64,000 bases of DNA from Faecalicatena contorta (GTDB taxonomy: Bacteria > Bacillota > Clostridia > Lachnospirales > Lachnospiraceae), in NCBI RefSeq assembly GCF_039521745.1, contig NZ_BAAACT010000010.1; one strand, 5' to 3'. The translations under genes and the position numbers were made by a program. Each line of letters opens with the position of its first letter. Position 1 is the stretch's first letter. This document shows positions 17,203 through 25,156 of this stretch, piece by piece. Under the pieces are notes generated by a model that saw only the letters and a program-made list of their open reading frames with translations, made no database searches and had not been told where the DNA came from.

Positions 17203-20088
17203 CTATACCTCAAATCTTACAGGCCCGGTTATACCGCATTTCCAGTGATTACCTTTTATTACCAGTTTGATAATTAACCGGTCTCCTGTAACAATCCCCG
17301 GCAGTTCTACCCTCATGCGGCTTCCTTCCACGCCGTGTTTCTCCAGATAATAACGTTTCTGAATGCGGTTCATGTAATCACGCATGGAGATTAAGATTTC
17401 TGCCTCCCCGGTAATCTCCTCGAACACCACTGCTCCGGTCTTTCCCGCCTCCAGATCCGGCATATCCGGCTCCATACAATAAATAATATAGCCGCCGCCT
17501 CTTGTAAAGTAGAAGGGCATCTGGCGGTCCAGCATCGATGCGCTCTCCAGGCTCTTTCTCCAGTAAATATAATTGTCATCTGTGGTATAGGCGTAGATGT
17601 CCGGTTTCTCCTGGTAAATATGGGACATAAACCAATCGTTAATATACGGATTGCCGACACTCACAGACCTTTCCCAGGCAGGCTCTTGTTTCTCCGCCCG
17701 GCCAGACTCTTGTTTTCTCTCCCGGGCAGGCTCCTGTTCCCCTTCCCGAACCAAATATAGATTTACGCAGCAGTCCGCTTCTTTCAGCATGCCAGAAATC
17801 CTGATTTTCAACACACCTGCTTCTGTCCTGCACCGAAAAACCGCCATTCCTTTTCCTTTATACAGACACATAACCTCTTTCTCCGGAAAGCAGCTGCAAT
17901 AAGGATCCGCATTATCCGTGCACACACACTCTGCCAGTTTATTACATGCTGTTTCAAAAATATGGGATGCCGTGGGTACCAGATTTCCTTCTGTATCTAT
18001 GGCCTCCACCCGGACCGTAACCAGGGCTTCGCCGTCTGCAGGATATTCTGTCTTTTCCGGGCAGACCCGGAAGGCATACGCCTCGCCGCTTGTCCGTATT
18101 TTTGCTGTTACCCGGTCCGCTCCGCGGATTCCCACTGCTTTCAGTTCACCTGGTTCATAAGGAACCTTGAAGACCGCATGCTGCCGTTTATCTACCACTG
18201 CCTCGGCCTGCTTTCTCCCATTCACATACAGCAGAACTTTATCCATATTGCTGCATACTACTACCTCCCGCATTGCTTCTTCCGTGGGATTCCAGTGTCC
18301 GCATATATGGAGAACGGGGTCTTCCCTCCAGCGGGCTGCATATTGATAAAAACCGTCTTTTTTGTCTCCATTTATATTCAGCGGACAGGCATCTGTAAAG
18401 AACCCCAGATTTCTGTGCTCTCCCCGGTAATCCTCACCGGCCCAGGCAAAAGTCCCGCCATAATAAGGATGGCTTTCCCCGAACTCCAGTGTTTCATACG
18501 CCCCCTCGCTTCCCGAAAAAGGATTGCCGCATTCTACTACAGTATCCGCCAGGCAGAGCATCTCCGAACCGATGATCGGCTTGTTTGGATATCTCTTATG
18601 GATCTCTTCCAGCTTCCTGTGATTATAATTGACTCCGATCACATCGACCGCATCGGCTGCCGTCCTTTCGCCTTCTCTGTCCGCTTCTGTGAGGCCGTCA
18701 TGCATAGCCATCGTCACCAGCCTGGACGGGTCCAGTTCCCGGATCCATCCCTTCATCGTCTGCGCAATCCGGTAACCCCGCTCCTCTTTCTGCCAGGGCT
18801 CCTCATTTCCCACTGACCAGAGAATAACGGATGGATGGTTTCTGTCCCTTCTGACCAGATGGCGCAGATCTTCTCTTCCCAATTCTCCCGTGTCAAAACG
18901 CCGGGTCTCCTCCATGACCATAATTCCATATAAGTCGCACAGATCCAGCAATTCCCTTGCCGGTGCATTGTGGGAACACCGGTAAGCATTTGCCCCCATC
19001 TCCACCAGATGCTGTATTCTGCGTTCATAGACCGAGGCATCGACTGCCAGCCCCAGATTGCCTTCATCCTCATGAAAACAGAATCCCCGGATTTCTTTTC
19101 GTTTTCCATTGATAAAGAATCCCTGCTCAGCGTCAAAATGAATCTCCCGAAAGCCAAAACGCTGGCACAGACTGTCCCTGATCTCATGTTCCCGGCTCAG
19201 CTCCAGATCCAGCAGATAACAGTTTCCCTCATGGATATCCCAGAGAGCCGGAGCTTCCACTGTCATCTCCATGCTGAGGCATGCCCTGGTGTTATTTGGA
19301 TGTATCCCCTGGCAAATGTATGCTTCCCGCTCTGCCGCCAGAATTCCCTCTGCAGAAAAGATACGTGCTCTGACCGTGCAGTTTCCTGTTCCGCCATATC
19401 GGGCATTTACCTCAAAATTGACTCTTACTTTCCACTTCTCTTTTGATTCCGAACTCCCCGCCGTCCCGGTCTTTTCTGTTACTTCTGAAGGCTCCGCATC
19501 CCCGGTCTTTTCTGTGAGAATCTGAACTTCTTTTGAATCCAGATACAGCAGGTCTGTTATTTCCAGCCACACCTTGCGGTACAAACCACCGCCCTGATAC
19601 CACCATCCCTGCATCCATGTATGATCCAGAAATACTGCAATCAGATTGACAGCAGCGCCAAACCTGACTACATCTGTAATATCAATTTCCACATCACAGC
19701 AGGAGGACATCTGTTTCCTCATCAGGCAGCCATTCACCCATATTTTGCTCTCCCCGGTTATTCCGTCAAAATGTAAAATAATACGCCGTTCTTTATCCCT
19801 GGCATCAAGACAGAAAAACTTCCTGTACCAGCAATTTTCCGCGTCCAGATATCCATTGTAATCTCTGGCCTGTGGATTCAATTCCTGGAGCACTTCAAAA
19901 TCATGGGGTAGCGTCACCTCCTCCCAGCCATGGTCGTCATAGGACATTGCCGCAGGCGAAACCTGTGCTCCGGTCTTAGTCAGATGATATGCGTCATATT
20001 CCATATCTGCTTTCATTTCTTTTGTAAATTTCCATCCCTCATTCAGATGGATGATTCTTCTACTTTGATGCAAGGCGGTATATTTCAT
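17203..20088 (-). CDS. Glycoside hydrolase family 2 protein, GH2-b
   Basis: A 961-residue cytoplasmic glycosidase with the same domain order as GH2-a: N-terminal jelly roll, Ig-like domain, TIM barrel with FCFHEDEGNLG (about 325) and acid/base Glu in SVGNEEP (about 425), and a probable nucleophile Glu in IIGSEMLCLAD (about 505). The C-terminal accessory region contains an odd charged repeat (about 790-815) built from variants of EPARERKQESG. The start ATG at 20088 lies inside the 3' end of the alcohol dehydrogenase gene, with GGAGG in that coding sequence. The substrate probably resembles that of GH2-a. Confidence 0.9.
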   Translation of the reverse strand: MKYTALHQSRRIIHLNEGWKFTKEMKADMEYDAYHLTKTGAQVSPAAMSYDDHGWEEVTLPHDFEVLQELNPQARDYNGYLDAENCWYRKFFCLDARDKERRIILHFDGITGESKIWVNGCLMRKQMSSCCDVEIDITDVVRFGAAVNLIAVFLDHTWMQGWWYQGGGLYRKVWLEITDLLYLDSKEVQILTEKTGDAEPSEVTEKTGTAGSSESKEKWKVRVNFEVNARYGGTGNCTVRARIFSAEGILAAEREAYICQGIHPNNTRACLSMEMTVEAPALWDIHEGNCYLLDLELSREHEIRDSLCQRFGFREIHFDAEQGFFINGKRKEIRGFCFHEDEGNLGLAVDASVYERRIQHLVEMGANAYRCSHNAPARELLDLCDLYGIMVMEETRRFDTGELGREDLRHLVRRDRNHPSVILWSVGNEEPWQKEERGYRIAQTMKGWIRELDPSRLVTMAMHDGLTEADREGERTAADAVDVIGVNYNHRKLEEIHKRYPNKPIIGSEMLCLADTVVECGNPFSGSEGAYETLEFGESHPYYGGTFAWAGEDYRGEHRNLGFFTDACPLNINGDKKDGFYQYAARWREDPVLHICGHWNPTEEAMREVVVCSNMDKVLLYVNGRKQAEAVVDKRQHAVFKVPYEPGELKAVGIRGADRVTAKIRTSGEAYAFRVCPEKTEYPADGEALVTVRVEAIDTEGNLVPTASHIFETACNKLAECVCTDNADPYCSCFPEKEVMCLYKGKGMAVFRCRTEAGVLKIRISGMLKEADCCVNLYLVREGEQEPARERKQESGRAEKQEPAWERSVSVGNPYINDWFMSHIYQEKPDIYAYTTDDNYIYWRKSLESASMLDRQMPFYFTRGGGYIIYCMEPDMPDLEAGKTGAVVFEEITGEAEILISMRDYMNRIQKRYYLEKHGVEGSRMRVELPGIVTGDRLIIKLVIKGNHWKCGITGPVRFEV

Positions 20089-21235
20089 AAACATCCTCCG
20101 GTGTCAGCGCGATATATGCGTCGCCATAATCTTCTGTACAATTGATACGCTCAGAAAGCATTTTACCGTCTTTCTCAAAATCAATGCCAAGCTCGGATAA
20201 GGTAACCGGCAGCCCCACGCCTGCAAAGAATTCTTTTGTCTTTCGTATCGCAGCGTCCACCGTCTTCTCCGGATGGTCCACATTGATATCCAGGTTCCAG
20301 ACTTCCCTTGCATAGCGCAGGAGCAGATGAAACTTCTCCTTCTTCAGATACGTCATCCATGCCGGAAGAATGACGGAGAGCGCAGCACCATGCGTCACAT
20401 TATAGATTGCCCCCAGATCCTCCGCAATGGTATGCAGCCCCAGATTGGTATACAGGCCCATCGATGCAAATTTTCCCATAGCAAGGGTGCCGCAGAGCAT
20501 CAGCTGGCTCCGCGCCTCGTAATCATCCGGCTTTTCCAGCGCCGCCGGGAGATATTCGATAACCGTTTTCATCACACTCTCGCTCAGCCTGCTGGTCAGC
20601 TTCATATCCTCAATTCTTCCAAGATATGCATCACAGATATGGGCAAAGATGTCACATGCCCCGCACATTGTCTGGTATGCCGGAACGCCAAAAGTAAGCT
20701 CCGGATTCAGCAGTGCAAACCTGGGCCTCATTTCCGTACAGCCATATCCGATTTTGGATACTTCCTCCGTATTTGTCAGTACAGCAAAGGGACTGGTCTC
20801 GCTGCCTGTCCCCGCAAGTGTCATAATAGCCCCCACCGGAAGGACCTCATCCGGCCTGGCCTCTCCACTGTATACCTCCCAGATATCCTTCTCGAGGCGG
20901 GTCCCAAGGGCAATGGCTTTTGCCACATCAATGCAGCTCCCGCCGCCGATTCCCAATGTCATCCCCACTCCCTGTTCCTTTGCAGTCTGTATTGCTTCCC
21001 TCGTTTTGTCCAACAGAGGATTGGGAACCACATCATTGTATTCCACTACCTTCAGCCCTTCCGCTTCCAGATAGCCGATCACCCGCTCCACCAGAGGGCG
21101 CAGCGGCCCCTCTGCATAGGATACTGTCATAACCGTATCCGTCAGCGCAAACTCCCTGCACAGCTTTCCGGCCTCTTCTTCCACACCAGTTCCCCAATAA
21201 AGCCTTGTACCATTTTCAAACATAAAATTTGCCAT
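20060..21235 (-). CDS. Iron-containing alcohol dehydrogenase
   Basis: A 391-residue group III alcohol dehydrogenase. It has the NAD-binding GIGGGSCIDVAKAIA segment (about 90-104), LAGTGSETSPF (about 138), and a metal site supplied by Asp and His residues around CDIFAH (about 192), LGLHTIAEDLGA (about 260) and NVTHGAALSVILP (about 274). This resembles butanol dehydrogenase/YugJ-like and FucO-like enzymes. GGAGGG lies before the ATG at 21235. As first gene of the long locus it may reduce the aldehyde released by the aldolase, regenerating NAD+. It overlaps the GH2-b gene by 29 bases. Confidence 0.9.
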   Translation of the reverse strand: MANFMFENGTRLYWGTGVEEEAGKLCREFALTDTVMTVSYAEGPLRPLVERVIGYLEAEGLKVVEYNDVVPNPLLDKTREAIQTAKEQGVGMTLGIGGGSCIDVAKAIALGTRLEKDIWEVYSGEARPDEVLPVGAIMTLAGTGSETSPFAVLTNTEEVSKIGYGCTEMRPRFALLNPELTFGVPAYQTMCGACDIFAHICDAYLGRIEDMKLTSRLSESVMKTVIEYLPAALEKPDDYEARSQLMLCGTLAMGKFASMGLYTNLGLHTIAEDLGAIYNVTHGAALSVILPAWMTYLKKEKFHLLLRYAREVWNLDINVDHPEKTVDAAIRKTKEFFAGVGLPVTLSELGIDFEKDGKMLSERINCTEDYGDAYIALTPEDVYEIYRLASK

Positions 21236-21371
21236 AAGAACCCTCCTGATATTACACAACTAATTTCTGAACCAATGGTAACATCAGAATGTGAAAGAGG
21301 CATTTAAAAAAAGAGGGATTCCTTTTAAAATATTATAATAACTAAGTGTGCAGGTACTCCCATGCTTTGCT
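21236..21371. other. Intergenic region upstream of the sugar locus
   Basis: An AT-rich stretch between the PAP2 gene and the alcohol dehydrogenase gene that must contain the promoter of the long minus-strand locus. Several TATAAT-like words occur on the minus strand, but no -35/-10 pair of good spacing stands out. No clear terminator for the PAP2 gene was found. Confidence 0.35.
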
Positions 21372-22043
21372 TTATACCACTCTGTTCTTCGACTCAAAAT
21401 ACAACAATGCAGAGCAGTATAGTGCAATCAGCACCGACGAAAGTAAAATCCCCGCCACAATATCAGTAAACCAATGGACACCGGATATAAGCCGCCCGAT
21501 TACAGTTGCTGTAATAATGAGGACGGATACAATATCCGACATCCAAAGCCAGGCTTTCCTTTCTCGCAGATAATAATGAAACTGCAGCATGGCTGTAGCC
21601 ATAATACAGTTTACAAACATAACATGGGAGGAGGGAAACGATGCTTCTAAACTTTCCGAAAGAATAATGGGTCTATCATTGACAACCACCACCTCAAAAA
21701 ACAAATAAACAGCAATAACCATAACGTAAAATACGCCCAACAGTAAAATCCTGCAATCGACTTTCTGAATGCTTTTCCGCTTTATAAGCTGGAATAGCCC
21801 TAAAACCGCAAACCCCAGAGCAAATACTATTGCGAAAACTCCAAGCCAGTCAGTAATTTCATACCATAACAGGTTTACACCGAAAAATTTAAACACGCAC
21901 TGGTTAACAGACGCAAGGCCAACTTTTGAGCGATCCGGACCGACAGGCTGTACATCCACGGTTTTGACCATAACAGTAAAAAGTATAAAGATTAAAAACA
22001 ATCCCCCTGTTATGATAAGATACTTCTTTAATTTCTTTTGCAT
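21372..22043 (-). CDS. PAP2-family membrane phosphatase
   Basis: A 223-residue membrane protein with about six helices and the three PAP2 phosphatase motifs in reduced form: NDRP (motif 1 end, about 117), FPSSH (motif 2, about 130) and GVHWFTDI (motif 3, about 185) with the catalytic His and Asp. Members dephosphorylate lipid phosphates such as undecaprenyl diphosphate or phosphatidate. The start ATG at 22043 follows AAGGAAGA. A longer open frame upstream runs through the terminator at 22143-22184 and is rejected. Confidence 0.82.
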   Translation of the reverse strand: MQKKLKKYLIITGGLFLIFILFTVMVKTVDVQPVGPDRSKVGLASVNQCVFKFFGVNLLWYEITDWLGVFAIVFALGFAVLGLFQLIKRKSIQKVDCRILLLGVFYVMVIAVYLFFEVVVVNDRPIILSESLEASFPSSHVMFVNCIMATAMLQFHYYLRERKAWLWMSDIVSVLIITATVIGRLISGVHWFTDIVAGILLSSVLIALYCSALLYFESKNRVV

Positions 22044-22142
22044 AATCAATCTTCCTTTCTTTTGCGGAAATAATCTATTTGCAAGCTGCATTTGGATTAT
22101 CTTCCAGCAGTACCAAAAGGACAAGAAACCTCTCGTCACAAT

Positions 22143-22184
22143 AGAAAAAGGCCCCGACACTCTTCGTGTCAAAGGGCCTTTTCT
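22143..22184 (-). terminator. Rho-independent terminator after the XRE gene
   Basis: A GC-rich stem (AAAAGGCCC pairing with GGGCCTTTT) with an inner GACAC/GTGTC helix, flanked by A- and T-runs on both sides. It lies eight bases after the stop of the XRE gene and could stop transcription in both directions. Confidence 0.85.
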
Positions 22185-22191
22185 CAATGAT

Positions 22192-22812
22192 TTAAGGCTG
22201 ATCTGCCTGTATCTGCTTCCATAGTAAAAATACTTTCACTCCAAAAAATAAAAATAATAGAATCGTTGCATATGGCTCTCTTGCGGCTGCAAACAAACAG
22301 ATGGCTGCCGCGCCGGCCGCAATCGAAATTTTAGTAAAATAACGGAACAATAACTCCTTCTCAATATAAATGAATATAAGTCTGGCAATGCCAAGACCGA
22401 TTAAAAATGTAAAGACAGCCCAATAAATAGTACGGTCTATATTGGGAGTATGGGTATTAGCCAGCAGATTCACTGAGTAAACATGGTTCCCTTCCGGTTT
22501 TCCATAAATCGGAAGTAATATAAATGCAACAGACAAAACATCGACGATCCCGCTGATAACCATGTAGATCTTTTTAAGATTGGAACGGTTCTCAGTTTCT
22601 GCCAGGGTAATCAATTCATCACTTGATAATAATTCATCAATTGTAACTGAAAAAAGTTTTGATATGCATTTTAAAGATTCGATGTTTGGATAGCCCCTGC
22701 CACTTTCCCACTTTGATATAGCTGTCCGTGATACATACAGCTGCTCTGCAAGCTGTTCCTGCGTAAGATTGTTATTCTTTCTAAGTTGCTGCAGCTTTTC
22801 ATTAAATTCCAT
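22192..22812 (-). CDS. XRE-family regulator with C-terminal membrane segments
   Basis: A 206-residue protein. Residues 1-65 form a Cro/C1-type helix-turn-helix, including LTQEQLAEQLYVSRTAISKW as the recognition unit. Residues about 85-205 contain four hydrophobic helices. This layout is common in Firmicutes and suggests a membrane-tethered regulator that senses envelope or membrane conditions. The PAP2 gene follows on the same strand, beyond a terminator. The ribosome-binding site is weak (GGGG). A promoter lies at 22925-22953. Confidence 0.88.
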   Translation of the reverse strand: MEFNEKLQQLRKNNNLTQEQLAEQLYVSRTAISKWESGRGYPNIESLKCISKLFSVTIDELLSSDELITLAETENRSNLKKIYMVISGIVDVLSVAFILLPIYGKPEGNHVYSVNLLANTHTPNIDRTIYWAVFTFLIGLGIARLIFIYIEKELLFRYFTKISIAAGAAAICLFAAAREPYATILLFLFFGVKVFLLWKQIQADQP

Positions 22813-22924
22813 TTGTATCCCCTGTCCGTTATTTGTATTAGGCTTCTAAGGCAACAGATTCTTCGATAAACTCCCCGCTGCTTTTTCATTTTTCTGAGGT
22901 TTCGACGTATACCTTCTGCAATTT

Positions 22925-22953
22925 ATTGTATACATATTATAAAGTTTTATCAA
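22925..22953 (-). promoter_or_regulatory. Promoter for the XRE gene
   Basis: On the minus strand TTGATA (22948-22953) and TACAAT (22925-22930) are spaced by 17 bases, a good sigma-A match. It leaves a leader of roughly 107 bases before the start codon. Confidence 0.6.
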
Positions 22954-23077
22954 CACTCAAATTCGATGTACCGAAAATGGATGTCAGGAGCGCCAGTCTC
23001 TACTACGAAAAACTAACTCAAAATGCATCATCAAGCGTAAGAAGCTGCAAAATGATCTCGTAACTTCATCGAACATT

Positions 23078-23107
23078 TTTACAATGATTGGCCATGTCTG
23101 ATATAAT
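23078..23107 (+). promoter_or_regulatory. Promoter for the flavoprotein gene
   Basis: TTTACA (23078-23083) and TATAAT (23102-23107) with an 18-base spacer, about 25 bases before the start codon of the downstream gene. It is divergent from the XRE promoter in the same 320-bp intergenic region. Confidence 0.65.
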
Positions 23108-23131
23108 AAAATAAAAACCCGGGAGGTACAT

Positions 23132-23716
23132 ATGAAAAATATATTAGTAGTCATAGGCGGCGGCAGAGCAAATGGAAATACAATGCAGCTGGCAGATTCC
23201 TTCATTGCAGGTGCAAAAGAGGCGGGACATCAGGTGGAGAAAATATCATTATTAAAGAAAGAGGTTAAGGGCTGTCTGGGATGTAATGCCTGCCGGTTTG
23301 GAAAACCATGCATACAGAAAGATGATTTTCATGAAATGATTCCTAAGATAAAAGCTGCCGATCTAATAGTTTTTGCATCCCCGCTGTACTTCTGGACAAT
23401 ATCCTACAGGTTAAAAGCATTTATTGAACGCTTCTACTGTATTGCAGAGGAAGATGACAATCCGCCTTACGGCAGATATGAAAAATATCCGGTAAAAGAC
23501 AGTGCACTGTTAATAACATCTGCTGATGACCTGTTTTGGACATTTGAGCAGGTAACTTCCTATTACAAATTTACTATTGTTAATTATATCGGCTTCCACG
23601 ACAAGGGCATGCTGCTCGCAGGCGGATGCGGAGATACAAATGGGAAAGCCAGAATTGGTGAAACGGAACATTTAAAAGAGGCTTACGAATTCGGGAAATC
23701 ACTATACAACGCGTAA
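23132..23716 (+). CDS. Flavodoxin-fold NAD(P)H-dependent oxidoreductase
   Basis: A 194-residue FMN reductase-like protein. The N-terminal phosphate-binding loop GGGRANGNT is followed by GCLGCNACRFGKPC (about 48-61), a C-x2-C-x2-C-x5-C pattern as in iron-sulfur flavoproteins, and by FASPLYFWTISYRLKAFIER (about 87-106), the flavin-binding segment. It probably binds FMN and moves electrons from NAD(P)H to an unknown acceptor; a 4Fe-4S cluster is possible. It is the only plus-strand gene in the first 38 kb, with its own promoter and terminator. Confidence 0.88.
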   Translation: MKNILVVIGGGRANGNTMQLADSFIAGAKEAGHQVEKISLLKKEVKGCLGCNACRFGKPCIQKDDFHEMIPKIKAADLIVFASPLYFWTISYRLKAFIERFYCIAEEDDNPPYGRYEKYPVKDSALLITSADDLFWTFEQVTSYYKFTIVNYIGFHDKGMLLAGGCGDTNGKARIGETEHLKEAYEFGKSLYNA

Positions 23717-24059
23717 TAGCGGATTCGAGAGGGACAGATACGCTGCCCCGCATAATAACAATAAGAGATACTTTTAGTCAGGATTATAATTCCTTATGCA
23801 GATTGCAGTTTCGGTGATTTTAGCTAATCTACCGAAACTGCAAGTTTCATTTTATTACAATAACTTTTCAATTTTGTCCAGATTATCTAAATCCACAACA
23901 GCCCAAACTTCTGTTAGCTGATACTGTAATTATCTCCTGTCTATCTAAATTCTTAAGCCGTAATATATTCTCAAGGTTCAGTAAAATTTCTGCAGGGCAA
24001 CTGGGTACACATTTCTATATCTGCAAAGTAAATAGTATTTATTTCTTTATATACTCTCT
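23717..24059. other. Intergenic region
   Basis: Besides the terminator hairpin at 23805-23841, this 340-bp stretch is AT-rich and shows no gene, repeat or clear regulatory site. It lies between two convergent genes. Confidence 0.5.
23805..23841 (+). terminator. Terminator after the flavoprotein gene
   Basis: An 11-bp perfect stem (23805-23815 with 23831-23841) with an extra short inner helix, followed by a T-rich run. It lies between the convergent flavoprotein and small membrane-protein genes. Confidence 0.7.
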
Positions 24060-24620
24060 CTAATATACTCTAATAAAAGCCCAGTGTTCATCCAATACTT
24101 CGGCCCAATCATAATGTTCTATTGCCAATGCCTCGTCGTTCCTAAGTGAATAAATCGGATCATCCACATCAAATTCATCTTCACAGTATACATAGCCATA
24201 ACTTTGAAAGAAGTTAACTGTTGTCGGGAAATAAACTGAAACAGCCTGCCTGTCTTTATAGAGATGATATGTATGATCATAAGTAAAAAATAAACATGAA
24301 CGTCTTTTTCCTGTTTTATGAGGAACATCTTCTTCATCTAAAGCTTTTTCATCTGTTAAGATATCTTTTGCTTCTTTCACATAAAAAGATTTTAAAATTG
24401 GAAATCTAAATCTGTCCAAACCTTCATTAATTAAATAAAAATGAGACATCAAAATAGCAATACAAAAGCAGCCGCATAAAGCTGCAGTTCTACGGTATTT
24501 TTTTATATCAATAATGACAATAACAAGAATATAAAACCAAAACATCCTCATTCTTATATGATGTAAACTGAGCAAACAGACCAAAAAAGAAATAATCAAA
24601 ACTACATTAAGTTTTTTCAT
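24060..24620 (-). CDS. Small membrane protein of unknown function
   Basis: No family is recognised. The 186-residue product begins with about three hydrophobic helices in the first 65 residues. A polar, acidic domain of about 120 residues follows, with KTGKRRSCLFFTYDHTYHLY and an acidic C-terminus. The start at the ATG at 24620 lies 10 bases after GGAG; TTG codons slightly upstream are alternatives. It has a promoter at 24661-24689. Base composition is AT-richer than the neighbouring sugar genes, which may indicate separate acquisition. Confidence 0.65.
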   Translation of the reverse strand: MKKLNVVLIISFLVCLLSLHHIRMRMFWFYILVIVIIDIKKYRRTAALCGCFCIAILMSHFYLINEGLDRFRFPILKSFYVKEAKDILTDEKALDEEDVPHKTGKRRSCLFFTYDHTYHLYKDRQAVSVYFPTTVNFFQSYGYVYCEDEFDVDDPIYSLRNDEALAIEHYDWAEVLDEHWAFIRVY

Positions 24621-24660
24621 CAATATCAATCTCCTTCATTAAGTCCATTATATAGTTTAA

Positions 24661-24689
24661 ATTATACAATATATAAATTTTACATACAA
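24661..24689 (-). promoter_or_regulatory. Promoter for the small membrane-protein gene
   Basis: Minus-strand TTGTAT (24684-24689) and TATAAT (24661-24666) spaced by 17 bases, about 40 bases before the start codon at 24620. Confidence 0.55.
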
Positions 24690-24785
24690 AGACATTATAT
24701 GGCCTTATTTAAAATCTACTCTATCTCCCTGTTACATTAGCCATTAATTAACTGCCACATAAACCGAATTAAATATCCAATAGTC

Positions 24786-25156
24786 TCATCCCATCTCCCC
24801 CGTCCAGGCCCTCTCCCGCGCCATTCTTTCCGCCCGGGTGCGCCCAGCCTGTGAGGAGCGGGACTTCAGCCGCGGGCCGGGAAACTTCCCTGTCCCTTTC
24901 CGCGGGCATAGAGAGCGCCGTAGTTTCACTTGAGAAAAACCACATCGGACTGGAAGGCTAAACTCTGCTTCCGAAGCAGAGTTTAAGCCGGCCTGAGCCG
25001 CGCAATTCATCAGAATTGCACGGTGAATGCCGGTGGTGCCTTCCAATCCGATGTGGTTTTTCTCTAGTGAAACTTGGCAAACGGACAGCCTGCGGAAAGG
25101 AACAGGGAAGTTTCCCGGCCCGCGGCTGAAGTCCCGCTCCTTACAGGCGTCCCCCA
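24786..25156 (-). repeat. Long palindromic three-way-junction element, copy B
   Basis: Same architecture as copy A. The outer stem runs from about 24850 to 24906 and pairs with 25089-25145, with a few mismatches. The second stem, 24922-24949 with 25047-25074, has one mismatch. Hairpin 24959-24985 has 12 bp and the TTCCGAA apex at 24969-24975. GCCTGAGCCG (24991-25000), loop CATCAG (25008-25013) and CGGTGAATGC (25021-25030) match copy A exactly. The internal loops also share words (AGCGC on the left arm, CGGAC-n-GCC on the right arm). Stem sequences are unlike those of copy A yet still pair. It begins right after the stop codon of the UroD-like gene at 25157, with a GGGGGACGC word on the minus strand shared by both copies. 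A 123-codon open frame across it is an artefact of the palindrome. Confidence 0.8.
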
